Positions 8,498-17,264 of a stretch of 64,000 bases of DNA are shown here, piece by piece. The position numbers and the translations under genes were made by a program. This DNA comes from Acidobacteriota bacterium. Lineage in GTDB: Bacteria > Acidobacteriota > Terriglobia > Bryobacterales > Bryobacteraceae. Below the pieces are notes generated by a model, which worked only from the letters and a program-made list of their open reading frames with translations, did not search any database and had not been told where the DNA came from. Location: the NCBI GenBank assembly GCA_017307505.1, contig JAFKEE010000034.1, positions 186,001-250,000 of the forward strand, read 5' to 3'. The number at the start of each line of letters is the position of its first letter. The first letter of the stretch is position 1.

Positions 8498-10372
8498 GTG
8501 AATCTTGCGCTGTTCCACGATCTTCCTCCCTCCGCCCTTCACGCAGCACGCTTCGCCGAAGACCGGATTCTCTCCAAGTTGCAGGCCATCGACGCCAAGG
8601 CACGCCGCAAGGGCTTCGACGTCCTGGATGCCACACGCAGCCCATTCGTCCGCATCGGCATGGAGACCACGCCGGATGGCAAGGTCACGAAGAACAGCCT
8701 GGGGGTTCTGCATCTGGCCTGGCTGGCCGCCCAGCACCCCGAGTGGCCGGACACGGTCCAGGCCGAACTCGAGGCGATTCGCGCCGCCATCAAACAGACG
8801 CACCGCAAGCCGCTGAAGTTCCTCATCTGGGCCGGTATGGGCGGCTCGGCTGAAGACAAGTCGATGTACAACGCGGCCGGACTCCTGGCCAAGGGGCCCA
8901 AATGCTATGTGCTCGACTCGACCGATCCCGCCAAGCTGAAGGCGATCCTGGCCGATATCACCAAGCGCTCCAAGGGTTCCCTCAAAGACGCCCTGCAGTC
9001 CTCCCTGGTCGTCGGCATGGCCATGGGGATGACTTCCTACGAGCCCGTCGTGAATCTCGAAAAGCTGGCGAAGCTCTACGAAAAGCACAAGCTCGACTCC
9101 CGTCCCAACTTTGTCTATATGACTCTACCCGGCTCGCTGCTGGACCAGTTTGCCGGTCCACGCGGCTATCGCAGGGTGGAACTGCAGCTCGATAACGGCA
9201 ACAGCACGGCGGGCCGCCACAGTGCTCCTCTCACTCGCGGCAGCCTCTACCCGCTGGGTCTCGCCGGCATCGATCTGAAGCAGTGGATCGCCGGGACCCA
9301 GCTCGACGAGCAGGAAATCCATACCGCCTGGTCGCTCTCCTCCTTCCTCCAGAAGCAGGGCGAGGCGGGCCGCGACAAGGTCACGCTCATTCTCTCCAAA
9401 TCGCTGGCGGCCGCCGCGTTGTGGACGAAGCAGAATTTCGAAGAAAGCCTCGGCAAAAGCGAAGAGCTCGGCATCAAGATCGTTATCGGCGAACCCACCC
9501 GCATGGCCGACTATCAGCCGCCGAAGCATCCGCAGCAGGATCGGGCCTTCGTCGTCGTGGAACGCAAGGGCGAGCCCGCCTTCGACCGCCAGAAGATGGC
9601 CCTGTTGAAGCGTGCCGGCTACCCGCTGGCCGTCCTGACCCTGCCCAAGGAAAAGCCGCTCTCGTTCTACATGCAGACCATCCACTACGTGGTCTTCGGC
9701 CTCGCCTGGTTGCGCAAGATGAACTTTGTGACGCAGCCCAGCGTCGAGCTTTACAAATCCATCACCAATCCGCTCTACCAGAACGCCATCTTCCAGGGCG
9801 GCATCGAGAAGACGCCTGAGTGGAAGCAACTCAGGGAATCGCCCCGGCAGGTCAAATGGCGCGGTGGCATCACCCTTCACTACGACCGGCTGCCGTGCGG
9901 TGTCGAACTTACAGATCGCGATGCGCCCTCGGCTTACGCGGCGCTGCTGCGCCAGCTTTCAGCCGCCCGCAGCATTGAATACGGCGAACTCACCTTCTTC
10001 GGCGATACCCGCTACTCCGCGCCTGGCATCGCCCTGCGCAAAGTCCTCGATAAAGCCGCCGCCGACCTGTTCCGGGCCCGCCTGAAGATGCCCGTGGATG
10101 TCTACGAAGGGCCGGCCATGAATCACTCCTTCCATGAGATGATCATCGGCCACGGCCGCTGCCTGTCCACCGTCCTTCTCAGCGAGAAAGCCGAGAGGCT
10201 GCCGGAGGCCGGATATACGGCTGACTACCACCGGGCCCAGTTCCTGGCCACCCAGATGGCCCTGGAGCAGCGCGCGCGGCTGGTAGTCGCCATCACGCTG
10301 AAAGATCTGGAACCGGCGTCGCTCAAAGCCCTGGGCGAGTTCTTCCGGGCCGCCGCCGTCGCGCTGAAGTAG
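8498..10372 (+). CDS. Glucose-6-phosphate isomerase-like protein (divergent, SIS fold)
   Basis: 624 residues from the GTG at 8498. The chain follows phosphoglucose isomerase order: the sugar-phosphate loop GMGGSAEDKSMYN near residue 120, a degenerate family signature AGRHSAPLTRGSLYPLGLAG, and QPSVELYKSITNP, matching the QPGVE region. Known isomerases convert glucose-6-phosphate to fructose-6-phosphate. The signature is not canonical (AGRHS instead of GGRxS), and the C-terminal ~150 residues (GPAMNHSFHEMIIGHGRCLS) recall fused transaldolase-isomerase tails, so substrate identity is uncertain. The open frame extends upstream to an ATG at 8441 and beyond, but those starts would run into the divergent lipoprotein gene; GTG 8498 aligns best with a normal N-terminus. 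Confidence 0.72.
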   Translation: MNLALFHDLPPSALHAARFAEDRILSKLQAIDAKARRKGFDVLDATRSPFVRIGMETTPDGKVTKNSLGVLHLAWLAAQHPEWPDTVQAELEAIRAAIKQTHRKPLKFLIWAGMGGSAEDKSMYNAAGLLAKGPKCYVLDSTDPAKLKAILADITKRSKGSLKDALQSSLVVGMAMGMTSYEPVVNLEKLAKLYEKHKLDSRPNFVYMTLPGSLLDQFAGPRGYRRVELQLDNGNSTAGRHSAPLTRGSLYPLGLAGIDLKQWIAGTQLDEQEIHTAWSLSSFLQKQGEAGRDKVTLILSKSLAAAALWTKQNFEESLGKSEELGIKIVIGEPTRMADYQPPKHPQQDRAFVVVERKGEPAFDRQKMALLKRAGYPLAVLTLPKEKPLSFYMQTIHYVVFGLAWLRKMNFVTQPSVELYKSITNPLYQNAIFQGGIEKTPEWKQLRESPRQVKWRGGITLHYDRLPCGVELTDRDAPSAYAALLRQLSAARSIEYGELTFFGDTRYSAPGIALRKVLDKAAADLFRARLKMPVDVYEGPAMNHSFHEMIIGHGRCLSTVLLSEKAERLPEAGYTADYHRAQFLATQMALEQRARLVVAITLKDLEPASLKALGEFFRAAAVALK

Positions 10373-10408
10373 GCCCGGAGACACCCCCTCAGGTACCATA
10401 GAGTCCGT

Positions 10409-10549
10409 ATGGCGAAGATTAAGCCGGCGGGCGGGAAGAAAACCTCCGCCGGACCGAAGAACCCGGGCGCCGTGGGCTGCCTCATCCTCATAGGGTCGAT
10501 TCTTGTACTCGTTTGCCTCGTGATGTACTTTTCCCTAGCACGTTCTTAG
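10409..10549 (+). CDS. 46-residue single-span membrane peptide upstream of rph
   Basis: An ATG-started frame too short for most gene finders. The N-terminal 22 residues are basic ([17 protein letters not shown]), followed by one strongly hydrophobic segment (about 23-43, [20 protein letters not shown]) and a short Ser-Arg tail. The layout is typical of an N-in single-pass membrane peptide. It fills the gap between the isomerase-like gene (36 nt) and rph (16 nt) on the same strand, so it is probably in that transcript. Function unknown; it could stabilise a membrane complex or tether an RNA enzyme, but there is no evidence for either. Confidence 0.55.
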   Translation: MAKIKPAGGKKTSAGPKNPGAVGCLILIGSILVLVCLVMYFSLARS

Positions 10550-10565
10550 CGGAAGGACCCAAACT

Positions 10566-11285
10566 ATGCGCAGTGACAAGCGGCAGCCGGACCAGCTCCG
10601 GCCCGTCAAGATCCAGACGAACTATCTGATGACCGCCGAAGGCTCGGCGATGATCGAGGTTGGCCATACCCGCGTCCTGTGCGCCGCCAGCATCGAGGAC
10701 TCTCTGCCCTCGTTCCTGCGCAACTCCGGCCGCGGTTGGGTCACGGCGGAATATGCCATGCTGCCGCGCGCCACGGCGGAACGCACGCCGCGCGAGATCA
10801 CCAAAGGCAAACAGTCCGGCCGGACGCACGAAATCCAGCGCCTCATCGGCCGCTCGCTGCGTGCCGTGGTCGATATGGAGGCCCTGGGTGAACGTACCAT
10901 TGTCGTCGACTGCGACGTGATCCAGGCCGATGGGGGCACGCGGACGGCGGCCATCACCGGAGGGTATGTCGCTCTGGCCCTGGCCGTGAAAAAACTGCTG
11001 GAATTCGGGGTTCTCAAACGCAATCCGCTGCGCGACCTCATCGCCGCCACCAGCGTCGGCGTGGTCAAGGGCGCCAGCCTGCTCGACCTCTGTTACGAAG
11101 AAGATTCAGCGGCCGAGGTCGATATGAACGTCGTCATGACCGGCGCCGGTGAGTTTGTCGAACTGCAGGCCACCGCGGAAAAACTGAGTTTTAAGGACGA
11201 ACGCCTGCTCGAAATGATCGCCCTGGCCCGCAAGGGGCTGGCCGAGATCTTCGAAATGCAGCAGGCCGCCATACAAGGAAAATGA
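10566..11285 (+). CDS. rph: Ribonuclease PH
   Basis: Phosphorolytic 3'-exoribonuclease that trims tRNA 3' ends and degrades structured RNA; acts as a cytoplasmic hexamer. 239 residues, normal length. Family landmarks are visible: [15 protein letters not shown] at the start, [35 protein letters not shown], the phosphate/metal-binding [20 protein letters not shown], and the late [19 protein letters not shown] ribosome-binding site (GGAAGGA) lies 8 nt before the ATG. The stop overlaps the rdgB start in ATGA fashion; the rph-rdgB pairing is common in bacteria. Confidence 0.98.
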   Translation: MRSDKRQPDQLRPVKIQTNYLMTAEGSAMIEVGHTRVLCAASIEDSLPSFLRNSGRGWVTAEYAMLPRATAERTPREITKGKQSGRTHEIQRLIGRSLRAVVDMEALGERTIVVDCDVIQADGGTRTAAITGGYVALALAVKKLLEFGVLKRNPLRDLIAATSVGVVKGASLLDLCYEEDSAAEVDMNVVMTGAGEFVELQATAEKLSFKDERLLEMIALARKGLAEIFEMQQAAIQGK

Positions 11286-11869
11286 TCATTCGTTGCGCAA
11301 CTACCAACTCCGGGAAGGTTCGTGAGTTTCACATGGCCGCCGCCCACTTCGGCTACCCGGAGATCGACATCCAACTGCTCGAAGACATGAAGTCGATTTC
11401 GCCGGCCGTCGAGGACGGCGAATCGTTTGACGAGAACGCCATCAAGAAGGCGCTGCACTACTCGAAGCACACCGGCGACCTCGTCTTTGCCGACGACTCA
11501 GGCCTGGAAGTGGACGCCCTCGATGGCGCGCCCGGCGTGCTCTCCGCCCGCTACAGCCCGGAAGGGACGGACGAGGCCAACAATCGCCTGCTGATCGAGA
11601 ACCTGCGCGATCAGGACGACCGCATCGCCCGTTTCGTGTGCGTCATCGCTCTGGCTCGCAAGGGCGAACTGGTGGGCATGTTCAAAGGCGACGTGGAAGG
11701 CATCATCCTGGACGAGGCTTCGGGCCCGAACGGCTTCGGCTACGATCCCCACTTTTTCTACCCGCCCTTCAATTCCACGTTCGGAGAAGCGAGCGAGGAA
11801 AAGAAGATGTCGGTGAGTCATCGCGGCCAGGCCCTGAAGGCCATGCTGGCTTTTATTTCGAAGCTGTAG
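11282..11869 (+). CDS. rdgB: Non-canonical purine NTP pyrophosphatase (RdgB/HAM1)
   Basis: Hydrolyses dITP, dXTP and ITP to monophosphates, keeping deaminated purines out of nucleic acids. 195 residues. The N-terminal [10 protein letters not shown] is the family phosphate-binding start; the metal-binding centre is [20 protein letters not shown]; the C-terminal base-recognition segment [12 protein letters not shown] and the closing [10 protein letters not shown] are intact. It is translationally coupled to rph by a 4-nt overlap and followed by a hairpin shared with the convergent Nudix gene. Confidence 0.97.
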   Translation: MIIRCATTNSGKVREFHMAAAHFGYPEIDIQLLEDMKSISPAVEDGESFDENAIKKALHYSKHTGDLVFADDSGLEVDALDGAPGVLSARYSPEGTDEANNRLLIENLRDQDDRIARFVCVIALARKGELVGMFKGDVEGIILDEASGPNGFGYDPHFFYPPFNSTFGEASEEKKMSVSHRGQALKAMLAFISKL

Positions 11870-11878
11870 CTTCCGGAC

Positions 11879-11904
11879 GGGCTGCGGCTTTGCGTCCGCA
11901 GCCC
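11879..11904. terminator. Hairpin between convergent rdgB and Nudix genes
   Basis: A perfect 9-bp GC-rich inverted repeat (GGGCTGCGG ... CCGCAGCCC) with an 8-nt loop sits in the 48-nt gap between the two convergent stops. No T-run follows on either strand, so it is not a textbook intrinsic terminator. Its position suggests a bidirectional end signal or a 3'-end stabiliser. Confidence 0.5.
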
Positions 11905-11917
11905 TCGTTCTCCACTT

Positions 11918-12442
11918 CTACTTCTTTCCGCGCAGCTTCCAAAGACTCCAGCCGATGAGAGTCTTCGCGTCGCAGATCTCTCCTTTTTCGATCATCTCGC
12001 CCATCTGTTTCCAGGTGAACCAGCCGGTTTCAATGCGCTCGTCATCCATGGGCGTGGCCTTGCCGGCTTTTAGCTCCTGGGCAATGTAGATCGTCATCGC
12101 CTCGGCCACGAAGCCCGGGCTGGGGTAAAACTTCGTAAGCTTCGTCCACTTCTTCGCGCGGTAGCCGGTCTCTTCGATCAACTCGCGCTTGGCGGCCTGC
12201 AGCGGCGTCTCGCCCGGATCCACCCGGCCCGCCGACAACTCCCACATCGACTTCCTCGCCGGCAGCCGGTATTGCCGCACCAGCAGCACCCGCCCTTTCT
12301 CGTCCACCGGCATAATGACGGCCGAGCCGTCGTGCTGCACGATGGCCCGTTTGATCTCGAACCCATCCGGATCCACCGCGTGGTCCATCGTGACGCGAAA
12401 GATCGGAGTGTCCAGCAGCTTCTCCGACGAAATCAGTTTCAT
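11918..12442 (-). CDS. Nudix hydrolase, ADP-ribose pyrophosphatase type
   Basis: 174 residues. The Nudix box GRVDPGETPLQAAKRELIEE (GX5EX7REUXEEXG) is complete and continues with the expected TGY. N-terminal strands (IFRVTMDHAVDPDG, then VQHDGSAVIMPV) and the downstream FYPSPGFVAEAMTIYIA match the ADP-ribose pyrophosphatase subgroup (NudF/TrgB-like), which hydrolyses ADP-ribose to AMP and ribose-5-phosphate. Start chosen at ATG 12442; ATG 12448 two codons earlier is equally possible. The open frame runs much further upstream, but that part lies inside polX in another frame. It follows polX with an 11-nt gap, so it should be co-transcribed. Confidence 0.93.
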   Translation of the reverse strand: MKLISSEKLLDTPIFRVTMDHAVDPDGFEIKRAIVQHDGSAVIMPVDEKGRVLLVRQYRLPARKSMWELSAGRVDPGETPLQAAKRELIEETGYRAKKWTKLTKFYPSPGFVAEAMTIYIAQELKAGKATPMDDERIETGWFTWKQMGEMIEKGEICDAKTLIGWSLWKLRGKK

Positions 12443-12453
12443 GGGCATAGGTT

Positions 12454-14157
12454 CTATTTCCGCACTGCGGCGGCGAACTCCGCAACGCCGCGCGTATTCA
12501 TGACGTCGTCCTTCGTCAGCCAGCCGCGCCGCGCCATCTTGACGCCATACTTCATATTCGCCAGGTGCTTCGGATGATGGGCGTCGGTCGAAATGGTGAA
12601 CTTCACCCCCAATGCCTTCGCCCGGCGCAGCAGATTGGCCGAAAGATCGAGCCGTTCCGGACTTGCGTTGACCTCCATCCATACCCCTCGCCGGCCCGCC
12701 TCGCCGGCCACCTTGTCGAAGTCGTAGGTGTACGCCTCGCGATGCAGCAGCACTCGTCCGGTCGGGTGCCCCAGTACCTTCACTGACGGACTCTCCAGGC
12801 AGCGCAGCAGCCGGTCGGTCATCTCGGTGGTCTCCAGGTTCATGTAGCCGTGGACACTGGCCACCACCCAGTCCAGTTCGGCCAGCGCGTCTTCGCTCAG
12901 GTCCATCCGGCCGTCGCGCAGAATGTCGCACTCCAGCCCGGAGAAGATGCGGATGCCGCGATCCTCTTTATTGAACTCGCGCACTTGCGCCGCGAACTGC
13001 ACCGCACGCGCCTCGTCCAGCCCGTTGGCCATGGCCAGCGCTTTGGAGTGGTCCGTGATGGCGACGTACTCGTACCCCATCGCCTTGGCCGCTTCGGCCA
13101 TCTCCTCCAGCGTGGCGCGGCCGTCACTCTCCCGCGTATGCATGTGGAGGTCGCCGCGCAGGTCCTCCAGTTCGATCAGTTGGGGCAACTGGCGCTTCTC
13201 GGCGGCTTCGATCTCGCCCTGGTTCTCGCGCATCTCCGGCGGAATCCAGGCCAGCCCCAGCGCTTCGTAGATCTCTTCTTCGGTTGCCCCGGCTACCCGC
13301 GTCTCGTCGCTGAGCTTGAACAGGCCATACTCGTTCAATGTCAGCCCCATCTTCAGGGCGCGCTGCCGCAGAGCGACGTTGTGCTCCTTATTGCCGGTGA
13401 AATACTGCAGGGCCGCGCCGTAGCTTTCCGCAGGAACTGCCCTGACGTCCACCTGCAGCCCCTCAAGACCGAACAGCGCCGATGCCTTGGTCGTCCCCTG
13501 GCCCAGCACGTCGTGCACCCTCGGATGCTTGACGAACTTCGCCAGTGCCTCTTCCGCATTGTCACCGGTCACCAGCAGATCCAGGTCGCCTACGGTTTCG
13601 CGGCCGCGCCGGAAACTGCCGGCCGGCGTCGCGCCCAGGTAGCCGCCCAGTTCCGTCGCCGCGGCATCGGCAAAGTTCATGAGGAAGCGTCCGGCGCTCT
13701 GCCGGTACTGGCTGATCCCTTTCAGGATCTTGTCTTCCAGCTTGGCGCCCATGCGCGGCAGGTCCCGCAGTTTGTGGTCGCGGCACAGCCGCTCCAGGTC
13801 TTCCAGCGTGCTGACGCGGAAGTGCTCCCAAAGCGTACGCACCGTCTTCGGGCCAAGCCCCTGGATGCGGAGCATCTCCAGCGCGGTCGGCGGATACTTC
13901 TCCAGCATCTCGTCGCGCCGGGCAAACGAACCGCGCGTCACAATCTCTTTCAGCGCCTCCGCGATGCCCTTGCCGATGCCCTGGATGTCCGTCACCTTGC
14001 GGGCCGGATCCATCACGATGTCTGCAATTCTTTCCGGGTAGCCCTCGATCACACTGGCCGCGTTCCGATAGCTTCGAATGCGGAACCCGTCTTCGCCACC
14101 GATCTCCATCAGGTCGCCGGTTTCGGCCAGCATCCGTGCAATTTCAAGATTCTCCAT
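12454..14157 (-). CDS. polX: DNA polymerase/3'-5' exonuclease PolX (pol beta + PHP domains)
   Basis: 567 residues from the ATG at 14157. Order: helix-hairpin-helix lyase-like domain ([15 protein letters not shown]), the second HhH motif ([12 protein letters not shown]), the nucleotidyltransferase palm with [17 protein letters not shown] carrying the metal-binding aspartates, then a C-terminal PHP domain starting near residue 340 ([13 protein letters not shown]) with further His/Asp motifs ([31 protein letters not shown]). Bacterial PolX enzymes fill short gaps in base-excision repair and the PHP domain gives Mn-dependent 3'-5' exonuclease and AP-endonuclease activity. Its start overlaps the 3' end of the cation efflux gene by 14 nt. 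Confidence 0.96.
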   Translation of the reverse strand: MENLEIARMLAETGDLMEIGGEDGFRIRSYRNAASVIEGYPERIADIVMDPARKVTDIQGIGKGIAEALKEIVTRGSFARRDEMLEKYPPTALEMLRIQGLGPKTVRTLWEHFRVSTLEDLERLCRDHKLRDLPRMGAKLEDKILKGISQYRQSAGRFLMNFADAAATELGGYLGATPAGSFRRGRETVGDLDLLVTGDNAEEALAKFVKHPRVHDVLGQGTTKASALFGLEGLQVDVRAVPAESYGAALQYFTGNKEHNVALRQRALKMGLTLNEYGLFKLSDETRVAGATEEEIYEALGLAWIPPEMRENQGEIEAAEKRQLPQLIELEDLRGDLHMHTRESDGRATLEEMAEAAKAMGYEYVAITDHSKALAMANGLDEARAVQFAAQVREFNKEDRGIRIFSGLECDILRDGRMDLSEDALAELDWVVASVHGYMNLETTEMTDRLLRCLESPSVKVLGHPTGRVLLHREAYTYDFDKVAGEAGRRGVWMEVNASPERLDLSANLLRRAKALGVKFTISTDAHHPKHLANMKYGVKMARRGWLTKDDVMNTRGVAEFAAAVRK

Positions 14158-15127
14158 GCCATTCCCTTTCCCCGTAGGGCTCCACATGAACCAGGACGTC
14201 CGCCACCCAGGGCAGATCGGCCTTCACTTTGTTACGAACCTCCTCGGCAATTGAGTGGCCGCGCCGGACGCTCAGTTCCGGGTCCACCTCCAGGTGGAGG
14301 TCGACGTGATAGCGCAATCCGGTCTTGCGGGCATAGCACTTCTCCACGTCCAAAGCGCCCTTTACCGAAATCGCCGACTTGCGGATGTCATTCATCCGGT
14401 CATCGTCAGGCATGGTGTCCATCAGGGTCAGGGAAGTCTCGCGAACCACCTGCAGTCCCAGCACGATGACAATCAAACCTACCGCCGCCCCGCCGTAGTG
14501 GTCGGCCGCCAGGAATCGCACCGGATCGTAGAGGGTCAGTGAGAGGGCGATCAGGGCGACCGTGCCGGACAGGATATCGACCGTGTCGTTCCAGGCGTCC
14601 GCGACAATCGCCGAACTGCCGATCTTGCGCCCCACCTTGAATTTGTATGTGGAGAGGGTCGCCTTCAGAACGACGCTGGCGATCAGCGGCCAGACCGCAT
14701 AAAAATGCGGCGGAGCGTGCACGGCGTCGACGTTTTGCAGAGAGTGCCAGGTGATTAGCGCACCCACCGCGGCCAGCGCCAGGCCGACACCCAGTCCGGT
14801 GAGCGTTTCAAACCGCCCATGTCCATAGGGATGATTCTCGTCCGGCGGGCGGGCGGCCACACTCAGGCCCAGCAGGATAAACCCCGACGCAAGAACGTCT
14901 CCAGCGCTTTCCACACCGTCGGCGAGGACCGAGTTCGAGCCGCCCAGCCAGCCGGCCAGCAGTTTGGCAACCGCGAGGCCGCCGCTGACAGCCATGCTGA
15001 GAATCGATACCTTCTTGCCGAGATCTTCCGCTTGCGCCACCAAAGAGAATGTACCGCAACCGAGGAGCAGGCTGGTGCCATGCGTTCCAGGACTGATCGA
15101 CACTCGACCCCGAACTCCTTTCGGCAT
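14144..15127 (-). CDS. Cation diffusion facilitator (Zn/Fe/Mn efflux) family protein
   Basis: 327-residue CDF protein: six hydrophobic segments in the first ~220 residues and a cytoplasmic C-terminal ferredoxin-like domain (VKGALDVEKCYARKTG, then VDLHLEVDPELSVRRGH). Transport-site residues are visible in the second and fifth helices (LADGVESAGD; DAWNDTVD) and the linker carries HPYGHGRFETL. CDF proteins export divalent metal by proton antiport as dimers. The metal specificity is not readable from these motifs. First gene of a minus-strand unit with polX and the Nudix gene. The N-terminal 28 residues before AEDLGKKVSILSM are atypical, so the true start may be somewhat downstream of ATG 15127. 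Confidence 0.92.
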   Translation of the reverse strand: MPKGVRGRVSISPGTHGTSLLLGCGTFSLVAQAEDLGKKVSILSMAVSGGLAVAKLLAGWLGGSNSVLADGVESAGDVLASGFILLGLSVAARPPDENHPYGHGRFETLTGLGVGLALAAVGALITWHSLQNVDAVHAPPHFYAVWPLIASVVLKATLSTYKFKVGRKIGSSAIVADAWNDTVDILSGTVALIALSLTLYDPVRFLAADHYGGAAVGLIVIVLGLQVVRETSLTLMDTMPDDDRMNDIRKSAISVKGALDVEKCYARKTGLRYHVDLHLEVDPELSVRRGHSIAEEVRNKVKADLPWVADVLVHVEPYGEREWHGES

Positions 15128-15324
15128 GAGGCACTTGCCCGGCCCTTACAATCGGGATTACACTCATGGGCAGCCCAATCGAACGGAAGAACCTCGATCC
15201 GCCCGATTCGATAAGCTAGGTGGTATGGGTGATTTGTGCCCGGATGGGTGCAGTTTCCATGCCCAGCGTTGATCCTCGGAATGGTCACGCAATTTGCAGG
15301 CAGAGAAGGGAGGGGCAAAACAAT

Positions 15325-15663
15325 ATGGACGAAATGAGAAAGGCCCCATTGGGCCCCAAACGGCCCGGCGCAGAGAAGCAGGCTCAAAACATACAGGAAG
15401 CATTCCTGAACAACGCCAGGAAGGAAAAGACCTTCCTGACCATCTACCTCATGAGCGGCGTCAAGCTCTCGGGCCGTATTAAAAGCTTCGATAAGTATTC
15501 GGTCATCCTGGAAACCAACAATCAGGAACAGCTGATCTTCAAGCACGCCATTTCCACCGTCGTGATTTCGAAGCCGGCCCACGGGATGTCCGGCCATTCC
15601 TCGCAATCCACCGGTGCGCCCGGAGTCCCCGCGGCCCCCGTCAATGACGGCTCGGAGGTCTGA
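15325..15663 (+). CDS. hfq: RNA chaperone Hfq
   Basis: 112 residues from ATG 15325, preceded by a good ribosome-binding stretch (GGGAGGGG, about 10 nt upstream). The Sm1 part ([20 protein letters not shown]) and Sm2 part ([11 protein letters not shown], the family KHA-I-S signature) are both present, so the hexameric ring that pairs small RNAs with mRNAs should form. A low-complexity tail of about 35 residues (Ser/Pro/Ala/Gly) follows. The open frame extends 35 codons upstream but without ribosome-binding sequence. Followed 8 nt later by hflX, the classical hfq-hflX pairing. Confidence 0.96.
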   Translation: MDEMRKAPLGPKRPGAEKQAQNIQEAFLNNARKEKTFLTIYLMSGVKLSGRIKSFDKYSVILETNNQEQLIFKHAISTVVISKPAHGMSGHSSQSTGAPGVPAAPVNDGSEV

Positions 15664-15671
15664 CACACTCA

Positions 15672-16997
15672 TTGCCTGAGCAAAGCCGAGAGCGGGCCAT
15701 TCTGGTGGCCGTGGAGTTGACCGGACGAAGGAAAGAGCCGGATGCTCCAGAACCGGAAGAGTCTCTTCAGGAACTGGCGACCCTGGCCGAAAGCGCCGGA
15801 GCGCAGATCATCGAAAAGATCCTGCAGAGCCGTGCTGCGTTCGATCAGGCCACCCTGGTCGGTTCCGGCAAACTCGAAGAACTCCGCTCGGTGGTGAAGG
15901 CGATGGATGTGGACGTGGTCATCGTCGACCACGAATTGGGCGGCACCCAGCAGCGCAATCTGGAACGTTCTCTGGACTGCAAGGTGGTCGACCGCACCCA
16001 ATTGATTCTGGACATCTTTGCTCATCGTGCCCGGACCCGCGAAGGCCAGTTGCAGGTGGAGCTCGCCCAGCTCAACTACCTGCTGCCGCGCCTTACGGGA
16101 AAGGGCATCGCCATGTCCCGGCTCGGCGCTGGTATCGGAACGCGCGGCCCGGGCGAAACGAAGCTTGAGACGGACCGCCGCCGCATCCACCACCGCATCA
16201 AGAGGATTCAGCACGATCTGGAGTCAGTCCGCGGCTCGCGCGGCATTCAACGCCGCCTGCGTCAGGCCGTGCCGCTGCAGACGCTGGCCCTGGTGGGCTA
16301 TACGAATGCCGGCAAGTCCACGCTTTTTAATCGCTTGACCGGAGCAGGCGTACTGGCCGACGCGCGCATGTTCGCGACGCTCGATCCCACCGTCCGCCAG
16401 GTCCAGTTGCCCAGCCGCCGCCGGATCCTGCTCAGCGACACTGTCGGTTTTATTCGCCAGTTGCCCACCACGCTGGTGCAGGCCTTCCGGGCCACTTTGG
16501 AAGAAGTGACCGAGGCCGCCCTGCTGTTGCATGTGGTGGATGCCTCCTCGGCGGCCGCCGCCGGGCATTCTTCCCATGTGCGCCGTGTTTTGAATGAGAT
16601 AGGAGCGGAGAACACTCCGCAGATCCTCGTCTTGAACAAGGCCGACCTGCTGGGCGGCATCGGCGAGAGCCCGGCCACGTTGCTGCGGCGTCTGTCCGGC
16701 GAGGCCGGCGGCGCGCCCTGCGTCTCCGTTTCCGCCCACAATGGAGACGGCATCGACGACCTGCTCGACCTGATCGACCGGATGCTGCCCGAAGATCCTG
16801 TCGAGTTCGCCACCTTCCACATCCCTGTGACGGATTTGGGTGTTGTTCACCTGCTCCACGAGTTCGCCCGCGTCACTTCGGAGCGCTATCTGGCCGACTA
16901 CTGCGAGGTGGAAGCCGAGGTTTCCGCGTCCGTCCTGCGGCGAGTTGTTCAATACAGGGTGGCCCAAACTGTACGAGACACAGCACCCTTCGTCTGA
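15672..16997 (+). CDS. hflX: GTPase HflX
   Basis: Ribosome-associated GTPase that splits stalled 70S ribosomes under stress. 441 residues: N-terminal HflX domain (AGAQIIEKILQSRA, SGKLEELRSVV), a coiled middle with GRGPGETKLETDRRR-type sequence (TRGPGETKLETDRRRIHH), then the G domain with G1 GYTNAGKSTLFN, G2 region MFATLDPTVR, G3 DTVGFIRQLP and G4 NKADLL. The start is TTG at 15672, 8 nt after the hfq stop; a GTG at 15702 is an alternative. A C-terminal segment (RVVQYRVAQTVRDTAPFV) follows the G domain. Confidence 0.96.
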   Translation: MPEQSRERAILVAVELTGRRKEPDAPEPEESLQELATLAESAGAQIIEKILQSRAAFDQATLVGSGKLEELRSVVKAMDVDVVIVDHELGGTQQRNLERSLDCKVVDRTQLILDIFAHRARTREGQLQVELAQLNYLLPRLTGKGIAMSRLGAGIGTRGPGETKLETDRRRIHHRIKRIQHDLESVRGSRGIQRRLRQAVPLQTLALVGYTNAGKSTLFNRLTGAGVLADARMFATLDPTVRQVQLPSRRRILLSDTVGFIRQLPTTLVQAFRATLEEVTEAALLLHVVDASSAAAAGHSSHVRRVLNEIGAENTPQILVLNKADLLGGIGESPATLLRRLSGEAGGAPCVSVSAHNGDGIDDLLDLIDRMLPEDPVEFATFHIPVTDLGVVHLLHEFARVTSERYLADYCEVEAEVSASVLRRVVQYRVAQTVRDTAPFV

Positions 16998-17018
16998 TTT
17001 CCGCCGTTTTCCAGAGGC

Positions 17019-17115
17019 TGTGGAAAACGTTGTGGATTTCGCTTGGAACATCTGTGAAGTAACACAAAAATATGGACTTACTGGTCTGTTGATTTCCACA
17101 GCCGGCTGTGGATTC
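17019..17115. repeat. Cluster of four TGTGGA motifs including an 18-bp perfect palindrome
   Basis: Within the 267-nt gap between hflX and pgsA, TGTGGA or its complement occurs four times: TGTGGAAAA (17019-17027), TGTGGATTT (17031-17039), ATTTCCACA (17092-17100) and TGTGGATTC (17107-17115). The last two form a perfect palindrome, TCCACAGCC|GGCTGTGGA (17095-17112). The first is one base from the DnaA-box consensus TTATCCACA on the reverse strand; the others differ by about two. This could be a DnaA-responsive or other operator for pgsA, or an hflX 3' structure. The remaining part of the spacer (17116-17264) shows no clear element besides the pgsA leader. Confidence 0.45.
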
Positions 17116-17264
17116 TGCATTCGTTTGGGGACAGTAAGATCTCCTGCTTATTCTCTCCCCGGGGGTCCGCTTTCCGGCTCTCCTCATCCTGGAGCCCGAA
17201 CCGGGAGAAAGCCATCCAATCAGTTGGTGTCTGTCTCCGATTGGTTTATCTTGGGTGAAGGCCG

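Noticed and set aside
12443-12931. Upstream extension of the Nudix frame
   Set aside because: It lies within polX in another frame, has no conserved sequence, and good starts exist at 12442 and 12448.
15165-15218. 17-codon ATG frame in the gap between the cation efflux gene and hfq
   Set aside because: Too short, no ribosome-binding site, no recognisable features.
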